DNA of 23,201 bases from positions 1 to 23,201 of the forward strand of contig JAAMPI010000910.1 in NCBI GenBank assembly GCA_013054445.1, read 5' to 3'. This stretch comes from Cudoniella acicularis. Lineage: Eukaryota > Ascomycota > Leotiomycetes > Helotiales > Helotiaceae. This document shows, in pieces, positions 1-10,634 of this stretch; the stretch's first letter is position 1; every line of letters starts with the position of its first letter. The position numbers and the translations under genes are program-made. Under the pieces are notes generated by a model. That model saw only the letters and a list, made by a program, of their open reading frames with translations. It did no database searches and was not told the DNA's origin.

Positions 1-1157
1 CCGCTTCCTACGGTCGCTGATCTTTAGCTTAAGGCTCCTACGCTCCCTTGCCTTTGTNACAGCTCTGCAAAGGCACGAGGGCCTTGACGTCACGTGGGAC
101 GTATTTGCAAGAAGGTGCTATATTTATGAAGGAGCTAAGCTAAGGAGAGAAGAAGGAAGAGGTATCCCCTAAGGGGTTATATACAGGAGGTGAGTGCTGG
201 CACGGACTAGAACACGTGATAAGGGGTTAGGAGCCGTGTCAGAGCCTCTGTCGCAATAGTGCCACACTGTCAGACAAGTCTCCTTAGTCACAGGACTGTG
301 TATTAAACCAGGTCTCTGACAAGTACTCCCTCTACCTCTCCCCTCAATCGTCCTATCACGAGTCATCTAGTCTTTAGACTTCTTTTTCTTAAGTATTAAT
401 ATTATGACTTATTATTTAATTATTTACTAGCCTTTATAACGATGTAGAATATATTTTTTAATAAGTTATAAACTTAGCTAATAAGTTCCCAACCCCCCCT
501 TTTGGCTCACCCCTATTTAGCCCCCCTTTTATACCAAAAATAGCTATTTTTAAGTATTTATAATTCTATTAAAACTTAATATAATTATCTAAAATTTAAA
601 GTGTAAGCTATTTATATATAAGTCATTTAATATAAAAAAATATAAAAATTCTTAACTTATAGATTACTATTATAAATATTATAAATACTTAGTTATATTA
701 TTTAGATTAACTAGGTCTAGCTAATATATTTAAATAATAATTAAGTTAACTATATAATATGGTCTTTTTAAATTATATAAGGAAATCATTATTCGTTCTA
801 TAAAAGATTTTCTTAGTGTAAAGTAAACCTTATGCCCTTAGTATCATTCATTGTATTAATCTCACCTCTAGAACGCTTAGATTGTAATCCAAAAGTCCAA
901 GTACTTAATGTATTTCTTATTCGAAATACTCGTTAATCGACGATCGCTTTAAGACTTGGCGTGTCTGTGCTACTTACACAGCTGAAGTTTGCGCCTGTGC
1001 GAGATATGCTCTACGTCTAGGTGGCTCCAAAGTGGACAGAGGTTTATGACGCTGCATGTGGCTTCATCCTGACAGCCAGTCTCGAGAGCCACCGGATTCC
1101 GAGTTTCGGCCCGAATTTTCTTAACCCAATTTGTCTTTGCTAAAAATTTCTATTCTA
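1..1157. repeat. AT-rich, repeat-like region without a gene
   Basis: No convincing gene. Positions about 370-850 are very AT-rich, typical of RIP-mutated or transposon-derived fungal DNA. Positions 1-370 are of mixed composition with short internal repeats: the string AAGGGGTTA occurs near 172 and again near 222. Two direct copies of CCCCCCTTTT sit about 27 bp apart at 494-503 and 521-530. Position 58 is an unresolved N. The only sizeable open frame (minus strand, 169-366) has no recognisable domain. This may be a remnant of a larger mobile element that continues to the left, but no terminal repeat or coding domain shows which kind. Confidence 0.4.
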
Positions 1158-1190
1158 CTATCCCCCCCCCCCGGTTCAGTTGTTATTTTG
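1158..1190 (+). repeat. Left terminal inverted repeat of the Tc1 element
   Basis: It reads CTAT, eleven C, then GGTTCAGTTGT and TATTTTG. It pairs with the reverse complement of 2691-2721. The neighbouring bases 1156-1157 are TA. Confidence 0.82.
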
Positions 1191-1622
1191 CCACTTTATT
1201 GCCACTATTGCGATACTGCTTCAGCACCCCACTTCTCAGCACCAGGCCTCACATAAACCGGCAGAATCGCAGCCACCATGCTCCTAGCTGCTCAGCTGAA
1301 GCTATTCACACTTTTACAACACAATATGCGAACACCACCTACCCCTCAATTCGATTAGGAGGGACTCCTAAAGTCCTTCACGCCAACCACAGTCCTCGTA
1401 GGTAGACTCGATAGACTGCCACGCTTTTGTCGACCTTGGATCGATCCCTCCGGGCCCTCCACCCTTCCATGCCCCTCCATCTAATCCCTCTATTCCTCAA
1501 ACATCTGTCCCCGAAGTTGAAGCTGACGATACCTCCTCTACAGCTTCATAGGACTCCCGAAATGGGCCTCGTCCGGAAAGCCTTATATCTCACCCCCTCG
1601 AAAGTCTACTGAGACGACACGT

Positions 1623-2636
1623 GACGATCGAATTCAAATCCAAACTGCTCTTCTTTTTGACCTTCCTCATGCCCTTATACGCGAAAAGCTCGATGTGGCA
1701 GAAAGGTAGATCTGGTATGCTGCACGCCACCGCCCAACCCCTCAAAAAGCTCAATGCCATGAAGGCAAAGTTAAACTTCGTACCCCACAAAGAGAGCGAG
1801 TTGAGAAATGGCTTCAGGCATCGCCTTCGCACAAACACATACCCTGGCGCCGTGTGCCAGATCGCCTTGATCTTGGCGTTGATTTTAGTAAAAAGGCTAT
1901 GAGTACGGCATTCAAGCTTCTGGGATATGTACGGCGTACTACATATAAAAAAGGCTATTTGGATGATCCTACGGTTATGAGACTACGTGTTGCATTTGCG
2001 CAACAAGGCTTAACTTGGACGAGAGCGAGGCTATATAGACAAATGTTCTCGGACGAAGTGTGGGCGATATGCGGGGCACACATAACCTCATTCGTAACGG
2101 TAGGGCAGATGAAAGTGACCGCTTGGAGAATTCACAACACAAGTACGGGAAGCAGCCTGCCTGGATGTTCTACGACACGATTATTGATGGACGAAAAGGG
2201 CCCGCACGCTTCTGGGAAAAGTGGGAAGGTACGATCGATTCTACGAAGTACGATGCTTTTATCCTTAGCTGTATTCAGACCTTCTTCGAAGAGCATGACG
2301 ATGGCCACTATATTTTCATGTAAGATAATGCAGGCCCTCACCGTTCGTGCGAAACCTGAATAAACCTCCTCTGACGGCATATTCAAACGTGTATCTTCCC
2401 ACCCTGGTCTGTAGATCTAAACCTAATAGAAAATGTGTGGAATTGGATAAAGACTAGATTCAGGACCATTATTGGGAGCACGGTACAACCCGTCAAGTAT
2501 CTCATTTGCGCAGCTACGGGTGATAATTATAGAGGCTTGGAACGCTGTGCCGGAGGACTATATTGTTACTTTGTACGATAGTTGGTGGAACCGCTGTCAG
2601 GCTGTGATTGATGCGCATGGCGGGCCTACAAAGTAA
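1623..2636 (+). pseudogene. Tc1-like transposase, broken by stops and frameshifts
   Basis: Would have cut and pasted the surrounding element. From 1623 the frame runs through a helix-turn-helix region (IREKLDVAER, then a TAG at about 1707 where the family has Gln) and on to FSDEVWA near 2050, which carries the first catalytic Asp. A frameshift near 2100 moves it to another frame, giving an aromatic stretch (WMFYDTIIDG) and FM-stop-DNAGPHRS, where the TAA at 2321 replaces the expected Gln codon. The second Asp (2324-2326) and the Glu of NLIENVW (2429-2431) are in one frame with 34 residues between them, hence DD34E. More stops follow, then a frameshift into the C-terminal segment AVPEDYIVTLYDSWWNRC, ending at TAA 2634-2636. 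The N-terminal limit is uncertain; coding traces may begin near 1400. It cannot make a functional protein. Confidence 0.85.
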
Positions 2637-2690
2637 TGAATAATGAAATCTCTGAATAGCTTCAAAATGAATATGAAGGCGGTGAGAGAG

Positions 2691-2721
2691 CGAAATGACA
2701 ACTGAACCGGGGAGGGGGAAG
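2691..2721 (-). repeat. Right terminal inverted repeat of the Tc1 element
   Basis: On the minus strand it reads CTTCCCCCTCCCC, then GGTTCAGTTGT and CATTTCG. It matches the left repeat apart from the length and one base of the C-run, a T at the start, and T-to-C differences in the inner part. It is followed by TA at 2722-2723. Confidence 0.82.
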
Positions 2722-2723
2722 TA

Positions 2724-3186
2724 TTACCCTCCGCTGCTAAACTCCTCGATCTTACTCCTGTTTTTTGATTTGCAACCGAACCAGATGAAATTTGAACGAA
2801 GGCACGTTCCGCGACCGCTGCGTAAGGTTAAATTAAGGTTAGATCCACAAAGTCGACTCATCACCCTCCGATGATGACAGCGGCGCCAAATTACAACACT
2901 GTGATAAGTTGGTTGTCAGCAGGCGCACAGATTTTCACTCCATGAGGTCTCATAGGTAGTAGCATCAAGAGTTTACGTGGCACCAGAGTGAACTGAGGAA
3001 GTTTTGTGAAGATTGTAAGCTTGCTCAAATATCTAAAACATCCTTTTGACAAGCTTATTGTAGATCCTGTCTTTCGTTTTCCCCTTTTGTCCTTCTCTTC
3101 CCTGCCGATCTTCAGACCCCTCTCGAAGGTCGAGGACCTTTTAACTTCACGAATCCTCTATTGAAACCACTTTCCCCGATTTAAAC
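2724..3186. other. Intergenic; old promoter region of the phytochrome pseudogene
   Basis: No gene is visible. The last 120 bp before the old start codon at 3187 are pyrimidine-rich (TCTTTCGTTTTCCCC and similar), as is common in promoters and leaders of filamentous fungi. No other motif stands out. Confidence 0.4.
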
Positions 3187-6100
3187 ATGTCTCAATACTC
3201 AGGCAATTATAATGCGACGGCTTCTGAAATGCAAAAGCAACCATCGGCTGTCTGATGAGATAAACAACTCGAAGCCCTCCTCATTTTTGCCCGCAAAGGA
3301 TCTCACGAGCGGGAGAGTATTTCGTATTCGAAAGCGATGGGGTCACATGGACATGATTGGGCTTGGCCCAGTAGTGAAACATGACGAATTTGTGAGTTCG
3401 AGTTGGAAAGAAGACTATCAGCTAACACCGCTTTCCAGACACTGGACGGGGAGTTTATGCTTGACCAAGCGAACCCTCCACCTTCAAAATGACAATGAAA
3501 TATCACCAGCTCGCGGGGACAGAAGTAACGAACAACGCAAAATATCTGAGAGATCTCAGTTAATTTCCACCAAGACGGGGCCTCCCAGGGTATTTACCGG
3601 CGGAATCGCAGACAAAGAAAGGCCCCCTCGTCGTCGATGTGAAGATGAGCCTATTCACATACCTGGAACCATCCAAAGTTTCGATTCCTTGTTAGGGTTA
3701 AAATATAATGACCGTGGTGATCTTCAGGTCAGGATTGCCAGCGAGAACACCCACAAAATTCTCGGATATGGCCCAGAGACCCGGCTAGACATTTTTCAGA
3801 TGACACTCACATTTCCATTCGAGCCTGAGATACGACTCTGGTGTGCTATCCACTTGGCTCCAAGCCCAGAAAATCTCGCCATATGCAAGTTTGAAGAGTT
3901 TTCGGATACCTTTTTTCTCAAGGATATAAGGGCAGCCAAGTCATTACCAATATCACCGGCTCCCATGATGGGCTTCGAGGTCTTGCCGGAAGATCTTGAG
4001 AAAAGTACTACGGGTGCAAGCAAGCCTCTTCCAGTACTCCAGATTGCATGTCAAAGGCAGAACAAAGAGTTTTCGTCCCTTGATATTTTTGATGCGCTGT
4101 CCCAAGCTCAAAATCAAATTGCGAATTGCAAATCCATCCAAATTATCTACGAGGCTGCTGTGGGGATTATTTCCGAATTGACTGGTTTCCATCGAGCCAT
4201 GTTTTACCAGTTTGATTCTCAAAATAATGGGTGCGTAGAAGCCGAGCTTCTCAACAATTAAGCCAGTACCGATATATATCGAGATAAGTTCAAGATGAGT
4301 TGTTCAGAAAATGGGAATACTGACTCCTTGTAAGGCATGCAGTTTCCAGCTTCCGACATTCCCAAGCAAGCTCGAGCTTTGTACATCATCAATCGCATTC
4401 GACTGCTTTATGATCGTGGCGCAAAGACCGCCCGTTTGGTGAGTATATTTCCCGAAACTCTTTCTCAAATGACAGATTTTATCCATTACAAAACTGTCAA
4501 TTCATAATATGACTGACTGCTAATATCTATTTTAGGTATGGAGAGATAAAAAAGATTTCAAGCAACCATTAGACCTCACACATGCATACCTAAGAGCAAC
4601 TTCTCCTGTTCATTTGAAGTATCTCGGCAACATGGATGTTAGATCTTCTTTTTCACTCTCCATTGTTATTGACTCGGAACTCTGGGGTCTCATAGCCTGT
4701 CACAGATATGGGGATTTTGGAATCCGAGTATCACTTCCAATTCGAGAAATTTGTCGTGCCATTGTAAGTTTTTTCTTGATTTAGTTCATTCTAACTTTGG
4801 TCTTTTAAAAGGATTGCATTTGACCTTCTTTTTCATGACATAATTTTCTGAATGGGTTGGCTTAACAGTTAAGCCACCGCCCTTGAAGCTTTCATTCATC
4901 CCATCCTCCTCAGATTGGCTGGATTCTACAATTGCTGGCTACGGGCTCTAAACAGGGCGATTATGCTACATTTAATATTCAAAAATTTCTCATGATGCAG
5001 CGCATGGAGGCTCGAAGGCTGCCTATGGCGGGTCCGTCCACTCAAAACCCTACGGGGATTGTCAGTAGTTCGTCGGCCGACTCGCCGAAATTGCTCGACG
5101 CCGACTTTGGGTTACTCAGCATTGACGACAAAGCACGCGCTATTGGGAAGTTGAACCCCTACCAAGAGACTGTGGCAATAGTTTCTTATTTACAATCCTA
5201 CAGATTCACCAATATCCGTTGCTCTCAGAATATCAAGGCGGACTTTCCAGGACTCAGTTACCCTCCGGGACTCGCCCTTGGTGGACTACTGCTAATCCCG
5301 TTGAACGGTGGGGATGAAAATGAGTTTCTCACTTTCTTCAGAAAAGCCAAGTGAAACATGTAAAGTGGGCAGGGTATGTGCATGAATTACATGCCCTTGG
5401 TTACACAAATGGTTGAGTACAAATAAGCTGACTTTAACGTTGTGTTCTAGAAATCCGAATGATATGAAATCAGTAGCAGAGGATAACACTCTTGAACCTC
5501 GGACCAGCTTTCGGCAGTGGGTTGAAACTGTTGGTGGCACGAGACGGAGGATCAGAGTAGGCTAATTCCTTGCTAACAAAGTTTATGAGGCGAATGCTAA
5601 CCGGGACTCCATTACGATAGTGGATATGGCATGGATTTTGGGTCTGATGTATAGCTGATTTTCTGAGATTTGGAGACAAAAGGGGTCAGCGAACCAAACC
5701 AACCAACTATCGATGATCCGGACCGTTTCCCGCGAAGGTAAGGAAACAAGTTCTTCTATTCCTGTAATAAATCTACTTCGAATCCGGGTAATTTACAATT
5801 TCTTCTAGCATAATTGACTCCAAATATAGTCCAAACTCCCTTCATCGAGATCGCCAATTGCCTCGAAATGGCTTTAGGGGATAAGTTCGACGAGATGACT
5901 CGCGAGATTGTAGTCAAAGCACAAAAGGCGTAGAGTTCCATGTTGGGTTCAATTGATAATCTACTGAAACTTACCTAAACGGAGGATGTGCTAATTCATT
6001 TAATCGATGAGGCCTTCAATCTTAAGCTATTAGGTGGGTAAGTCAACCATCACTAAGAACGTTGTTGTACTGATGTTTCGTAGCATTGAGAGTCCTGCAA

Positions 6101-7500
6101 GCATTGCAAAAAGAAGCAAAGCGCAAGTCACTCGACTTGATCATATCCACCGACGACAAGCTGCCAGCCAAAATCAAGGGAAATGGCGATTGTTTCAAAC
6201 AAGTCATTGTGTATTTCACAAGTAACGCTTTCAAACAATCCACCAACGTCAAACTGGACATCAATGTCGTTAAGTCGAAGGAAGGGTCTTTAGTCGTAGA
6301 GGTTCAAGTTCAGGATAATGGATCTGGCATGACAGACGAGGAGCTTAACGCATGTCGACCCCCTTCTCCAACTATGATGCTCACTGACACCGTTTTTAGG
6401 ACACATTCAACGAATTCCAGCAAGCTCAAGATGACGATAATTGGCCACTCTCAGAACAAGAACCCCTTTCGAGTCTTAACGAGACTGGTAATGGAAATAG
6501 TGTCGATATTGGAGCATCGCTAGATATGTACAGAACCTGAAAGGGCAAATCCAAGTGAAGATTGAGCTAGGAAAAGGCACAATTTTCATTGTCGAACGAC
6601 CCTTCGAACATGCATTAGCACCTGACACCGCAAAACCAAGGAAGCTTCGTGATATCCTACCATCTCTTAGCACCTCTGGGGGTATTGCGTCTCCAAGCTT
6701 TTCGCCATTCGTCAATCCTCCGAAGCAAACCCCAAATGAGACGAAGGTGAGGCTTGAACCAGCCTAGACCAAAGGATCCTTATCACCAAATTCGAGCATC
6801 CAATCTTTTGAAAAGGGCCTCAGCCTGAGGCCAACAGGGGTATATGATCACAGACTCAGTCTGCATATCGAGAAGTACGAGGTTACTTCTATGCCTTCAG
6901 ATATTGGCAATGACGATCAATCTTTTTCGATTAACCTCAACGTACTTGCAGCCGACGATGACTCCATCATATTAAGAACCTTGCATGACAGGCTCGCAGA
7001 GTGGGGACATTAGGTAGATTTTACTCGTGATGGACAAGAATGCTATGTCAATTTTTGTCTAATCCATCAAAAGTTGATGTTATTCTCATGGACTTGAAGG
7101 TTAGTTTTCCCATTCTGCATAGTCCTCAGTTAAATGGGCATCTGTAAACATATATTAATGTGTAGTAGATGCCTTTGGTCGATGGTGTCCTATCAACAAG
7201 GATGATACGCGTATTGGAAAGAATTGAAGAACCTAGACCCGCAAAAGCCCGAGCGTAGGGTACCGATCATTGCACTTTCTACTAGCTTATCTGAAGAAAA
7301 CAGATTTGATCACATCTAAAACGGGTATGTATTTCCCTTCGTCGATGCAAACTTCTTAAGGTCTAGAGATTGTCGAACGAAGCGCATAGGCTGACCCGGC
7401 GGTAAATGTAGTTTCGATGACTTGGTTTTGAAACCTATTGATTTCTGAAGGTTGGATCTCATACTTTAAGGAGTTAAGGTTTCGAAATTAAAACAAGATT
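3187..7500 (+). pseudogene. Fungal phytochrome hybrid histidine kinase, heavily degenerated
   Basis: Remnant of a red/far-red photoreceptor kinase. The old start is probably ATG 3187, which reaches a stop after 22 codons; the longest surviving frame is 3212-4261. Domains in order: PAS with CEDEPIHIPGTIQSF, holding the bilin-attachment Cys (3638-3640); GAF with PASDIPKQAR, the chromophore-pocket DIP motif (about 4348-4377); PHY including the EPRTSF tongue motif (about 5493-5510); HisKA (about 5810-5990); HATPase with N box (FTSNAFKQS) and G1 box (DNGSGM); and a receiver domain with the acidic pocket AADDDS, phospho-acceptor in ILMDLK and the KPID Lys. Recognisable introns include 4439-4535, 5738-5808, 7100-7168 and 7325-7411. 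Damage: stops at 4259, 5811, about 5936, about 5977, 7012 and 7315; frameshifts near 3250, 5350, 6360, 7055 and 7240; no intact G2 box; Asn at the H-box His; a mutated splice donor at 4284. It cannot be functional as read. Confidence 0.88.
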
Positions 7501-8114
7501 GCTTATATGTTCCCGGGAAATGGGAGAAGGGAGGTTGGTTTTTGCCTTAACTCATTTATGTTCTTAAATGCGTTATAATGTGTAGTTTAATCTCCTAATA
7601 TAAAGAGCCTCGAGAGTCAAGAGACTTGGAAGGGAGTTCCCTAGTTAAATACAATGAGCAGTACGTTTATAGAAACAATTAAATTGCACTGCCAAGACCT
7701 ATGACTTTTACACCCCGTGAACGTTGGGTAAATATGCTTTTAAATAATTGCATAGCCTCTGACTTGCTCTTGGGTGGTTTTCACTCCTGGAGGCGTTTGA
7801 ATTAAGTGTAAAATGAAAGTATTTCAAGATTTTTTCTTTTCCACTTTAAATTAGTTTTGAATAAAAATCGGTCGATCTTTAAACAAAGTGCGAGCACAAA
7901 GCAAATAAATTTTCAAAATCGAGTCACAACGGGGGTACCTAGATAGTATTTTGCGAAAGAGGGACAAATGAGGGGCAGCTTCTGCTATTCCCACAGCACG
8001 GATCACTCCTACCACGCCAACCCCACCAGCTCCATGGTGCCCTAAAAATATAACCTAAAACTTCACAACACCCCTGCTCTGCACATTGCGCGCTCGCTCC
8101 AGCAACCAAACCAC
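7501..8114. other. Intergenic, upstream region of the transcription factor gene
   Basis: No gene, RNA or repeat can be recognised. The first half is AT-rich and the second half (about 7960-8110) is C-rich and CA-rich on the plus strand, as expected of a fungal promoter and leader. Its left part may hold decayed 3' sequence of the phytochrome pseudogene. Confidence 0.4.
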
Positions 8115-8168
8115 ATGGGCAATGACTCGTTGCATCTCAAAATAACATTATCTGGACTAAGATGAGCC
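8115..8168 (+). promoter_or_regulatory. Upstream ORFs in the leader of the transcription factor gene
   Basis: Three ATGs lie in the 54 nt before the assigned start. ATG 8115 opens a 16-residue frame in phase with the main gene, ended by TGA 8163-8165, three bases before the start. ATG 8122 opens a 7-residue frame ending at TAA 8143-8145. ATG 8162 overlaps that TGA and opens a frame that runs into the main coding region out of phase. If the mRNA begins upstream of 8115, they should reduce translation of the regulator. The transcription start is unknown, so this is inference. Confidence 0.45.
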
Positions 8169-10421
8169 ATGGAGATCACCTTTGTGCCACAACAGGCGGG
8201 CGACTCTGCCAAACGCAAGAGATTCAACAAGGCCTGTGAAACATGCAGGAGAAGAAAGGTACGCAGGTCAGCTGTTCAGCAACGTAAGCCTAAGGGGCGG
8301 ACAGGGGGAGCTTAAAGCTTTCACTCAGAGATGCTGACGATCTAGAAACGTTGCATCCATGTTGGTGTGGATGATCTCTTGGATCAATCTAATACCAATG
8401 TCCATGGCCGTGTCTCAGCGAAACCACCGTCTGCGCAAGCTCAGGAATATGGTCGTGTCTGTTCTCCTAGTAACAGCTCCTCACAGCTCACTCGAGCATC
8501 CCAGGGACCGTCCTTTGAAAGCGCCAATTCGCATGCCGCCCAAGTCACCGCACTCACAAGTCCATCTCTTCTCCCTCCTCAAGCCACCAATTCATCACCC
8601 AAAACACAGGATACTCCAAGATTTAATATCCCAAAACGCTTTGTTGGAGACCTCAACCCCGAGGCAGTCTTCCTAGATGGTCCAATGGTCAACAATCAGC
8701 CAGCACCCTTGCGAGATGGGGTTGGTGTCTGGCTCGAAAAGGGCGACTGGGATGCTGTATTTCGGGACAAAGAATCGACTCCCAACCTTGCCCAGGATTC
8801 TCTCATCACGTCAACGAACATAGAGACTCCTCTTGTCGACGTCGGTACGCACAATCCTTCTAATTCAACCAGCCTAAATGTACTCGCGGTCTCCGACCAA
8901 GCTGCACTCATTGCCATATACTTCTCCAGAATTCATCCACTACTTCCGCTAATCGATGAGAATGAATTCCGTGAGGGACTGCGCAGTTCAGATATCTCAG
9001 AGTGTTTGGTCCAAGCGGTTTGCCTTGTGGCCGCAAAAGACACTCGATCTAAGCCGCACTTGTGTCTTCGTCCAGGAATGCCGGTCCTCAAGCCTCGAGA
9101 TTTTTCCAAAACGATCTATACCTCGCTGTTTAAAGCCGTTCAGAGCGGTTTTTCATGTGACAAGATAACAACTATTCGCATCTTGACGCTTATGTCTTTG
9201 CACATTGAGGGACCAGATGGAGCAGAAGAAGCGTCCTTGCATCTTTCGCAAGCGATTCACCACGCTCAAACTATCGGACTTCACCTCGGCAGGGCAACTA
9301 ATTCCCGTGGTGGTGAATCTCACAAGAAACTATTTTGGTGTTTGTGGGGCTTGGACAAACTAAATGCAGCTATTAACGGGAGGCCTGTTATGATCAGTGA
9401 CAGCGACCTTGGAATCCAAAACTTCACATCAAAATCACCGAACGACAAACCATTCGAGGTTTGGCTTAAGCTGGCAAGAATGTTAAGCCAAGTTATTGCT
9501 CTTTATCGTCCGTCAGCATTACCATCAGTAACTGGTTGGGAGGAGGATTTTCCGGGTTTTGAGGAGATCGTAGATCAATATGACGCCTGGTCACTCAACT
9601 TATCTGCACTTAGTGAGCTCTCTCCACACCGCGGAATGAATTAGCTAACATATCTTCTAGCTACATTACATGTGTTCTACTTGGTTGTGGCTATACTCTC
9701 GTCGAGATCAAAGTCCACTAAAGACTCAACTCCTGCAACAGCATCTTTCGTCCGCCAAAGTCTCTCCGCTATTCACGTCACAACACTCATGAGCGGCAAA
9801 CCAACACCCGACATCTTCCCTCTTCCATTAATTCCTTATGGCGTATCGCTTGCTCTCTCGGTTGCTTACAAAAAAATGCGGCAAAGCCGATTGAACCACC
9901 AGCAAGAACAGGCCAAAATCGAATTTCGGGCATGCTGCGAAACGCTTGAGGTTTTGAAGCAAACGTGGTGGTCCGCCGAAATTATGGCGGGTTTGGCACA
10001 CCGAGTTCTGATTGAAGTGGATAAGATTTCGAATCCATTAGATCTTCATGTAAACTCAAGACGGCAGAGTCTGGGCAATATCCATGCGGAAAATGGACCA
10101 CCTTCGCCAAGAAGCCCCACCAACGACACACGCCGAGATGGAAACATCCTAAATATAAACAATAATCCGAATGCTACACTTGCTCATTCTGATGGGCAGA
10201 GCAGCCATGCGCAATCCGCTCAAATTCAAGCCAATTTCCAACAGCCAACGATGCCAGATCAGTTTGAGACGAGCCAGTTCGACATTCAAACACGATTTGA
10301 CGACATAGACAACATCTTCGGCGCATACCTAGACCCCAACTTCCCAATCAATTATGATGATTTTCTCGGAACAGATAATCTTCAGTTTGGTTGGAATGGC
10401 AATTGGAACGCTGGCTTGTGA
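8169..10421 (+). CDS. Fungal-type Zn cluster transcription factor, candidate lactose regulator
   Basis: DNA-binding transcription factor acting in the nucleus. Model: join(8169..8258, 8346..9612, 9661..10421), 705 aa, with introns GTACGC..TCTAG (87 nt) and GTGAGC..TCTAG (48 nt, branch point GCTAAC). The start is fixed by an in-frame TGA just upstream (8163). A basic N-terminus leads to ACETCRRRKKRC (residues 22-33), the first half of a Zn2Cys6 cluster spanning the first intron. The second Cys triplet is not visible; the next Cys is at residue 69. A Ser/Pro/Gln-rich linker follows, then RFVGDLNPEAVF (128-139), seen in a family of fungal regulators, and a fungal_trans domain from about 215 to 430. 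The C-terminus is Asn/Gln-rich and acidic-aromatic (FDDIDNIFGAYLDP), like an activation domain. It lies tail to tail with the permease, 213 bp apart. Control of the permease and beta-galactosidase is inferred from position only. Confidence 0.85.
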
Positions 10422-10634
10422 TTCGAAATTAAGGATTCGAGTTATCCTGAACCTTTGGATGCTAGCAGAGGAATTTCGCGGCGTGTACCTCGAATGAAAA
10501 TTTGCTCTGTGTCATTGATCGATTATCAATTTCTCATGCTCTATATTCGCACAGACATGAATTATGAAGACTTTGAGAGATAACGTGGAAGCCGTGAACA
10601 TCACGCCTCCCAATAAAATTCGTTTTCTCATGCC

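Larger units (their letters stand above)
1158..2721 (+). mobile_element. Degenerate Tc1/mariner (DD34E) DNA transposon, 1.56 kb
   Basis: A complete but dead Tc1-type element. It is bounded by imperfect terminal inverted repeats of about 31-33 bp, both with a C-run followed by GGTTCAGTTGT. It is flanked on both sides by TA (1156-1157 and 2722-2723), the target duplication expected for this superfamily. The total length, about 1564 bp, is normal for Tc1 elements. Inside is one plus-strand transposase frame with the family landmarks (see the transposase entry). Several differences between the two repeats are C/T transitions, which fits decay after insertion. It sits about 470 bp upstream of the phytochrome pseudogene. 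Confidence 0.85.

Noticed and set aside
169..366. 65-residue minus-strand open frame
   Set aside because: No domain, no splice context, and it lies in repeat-like DNA; probably chance.
3187..7500. Reading the phytochrome as a functional gene with many unusual introns
   Set aside because: Stops fall inside conserved blocks (for example between GH and VDF of the receiver domain), and frameshifts have no splice signals, so introns cannot explain them.
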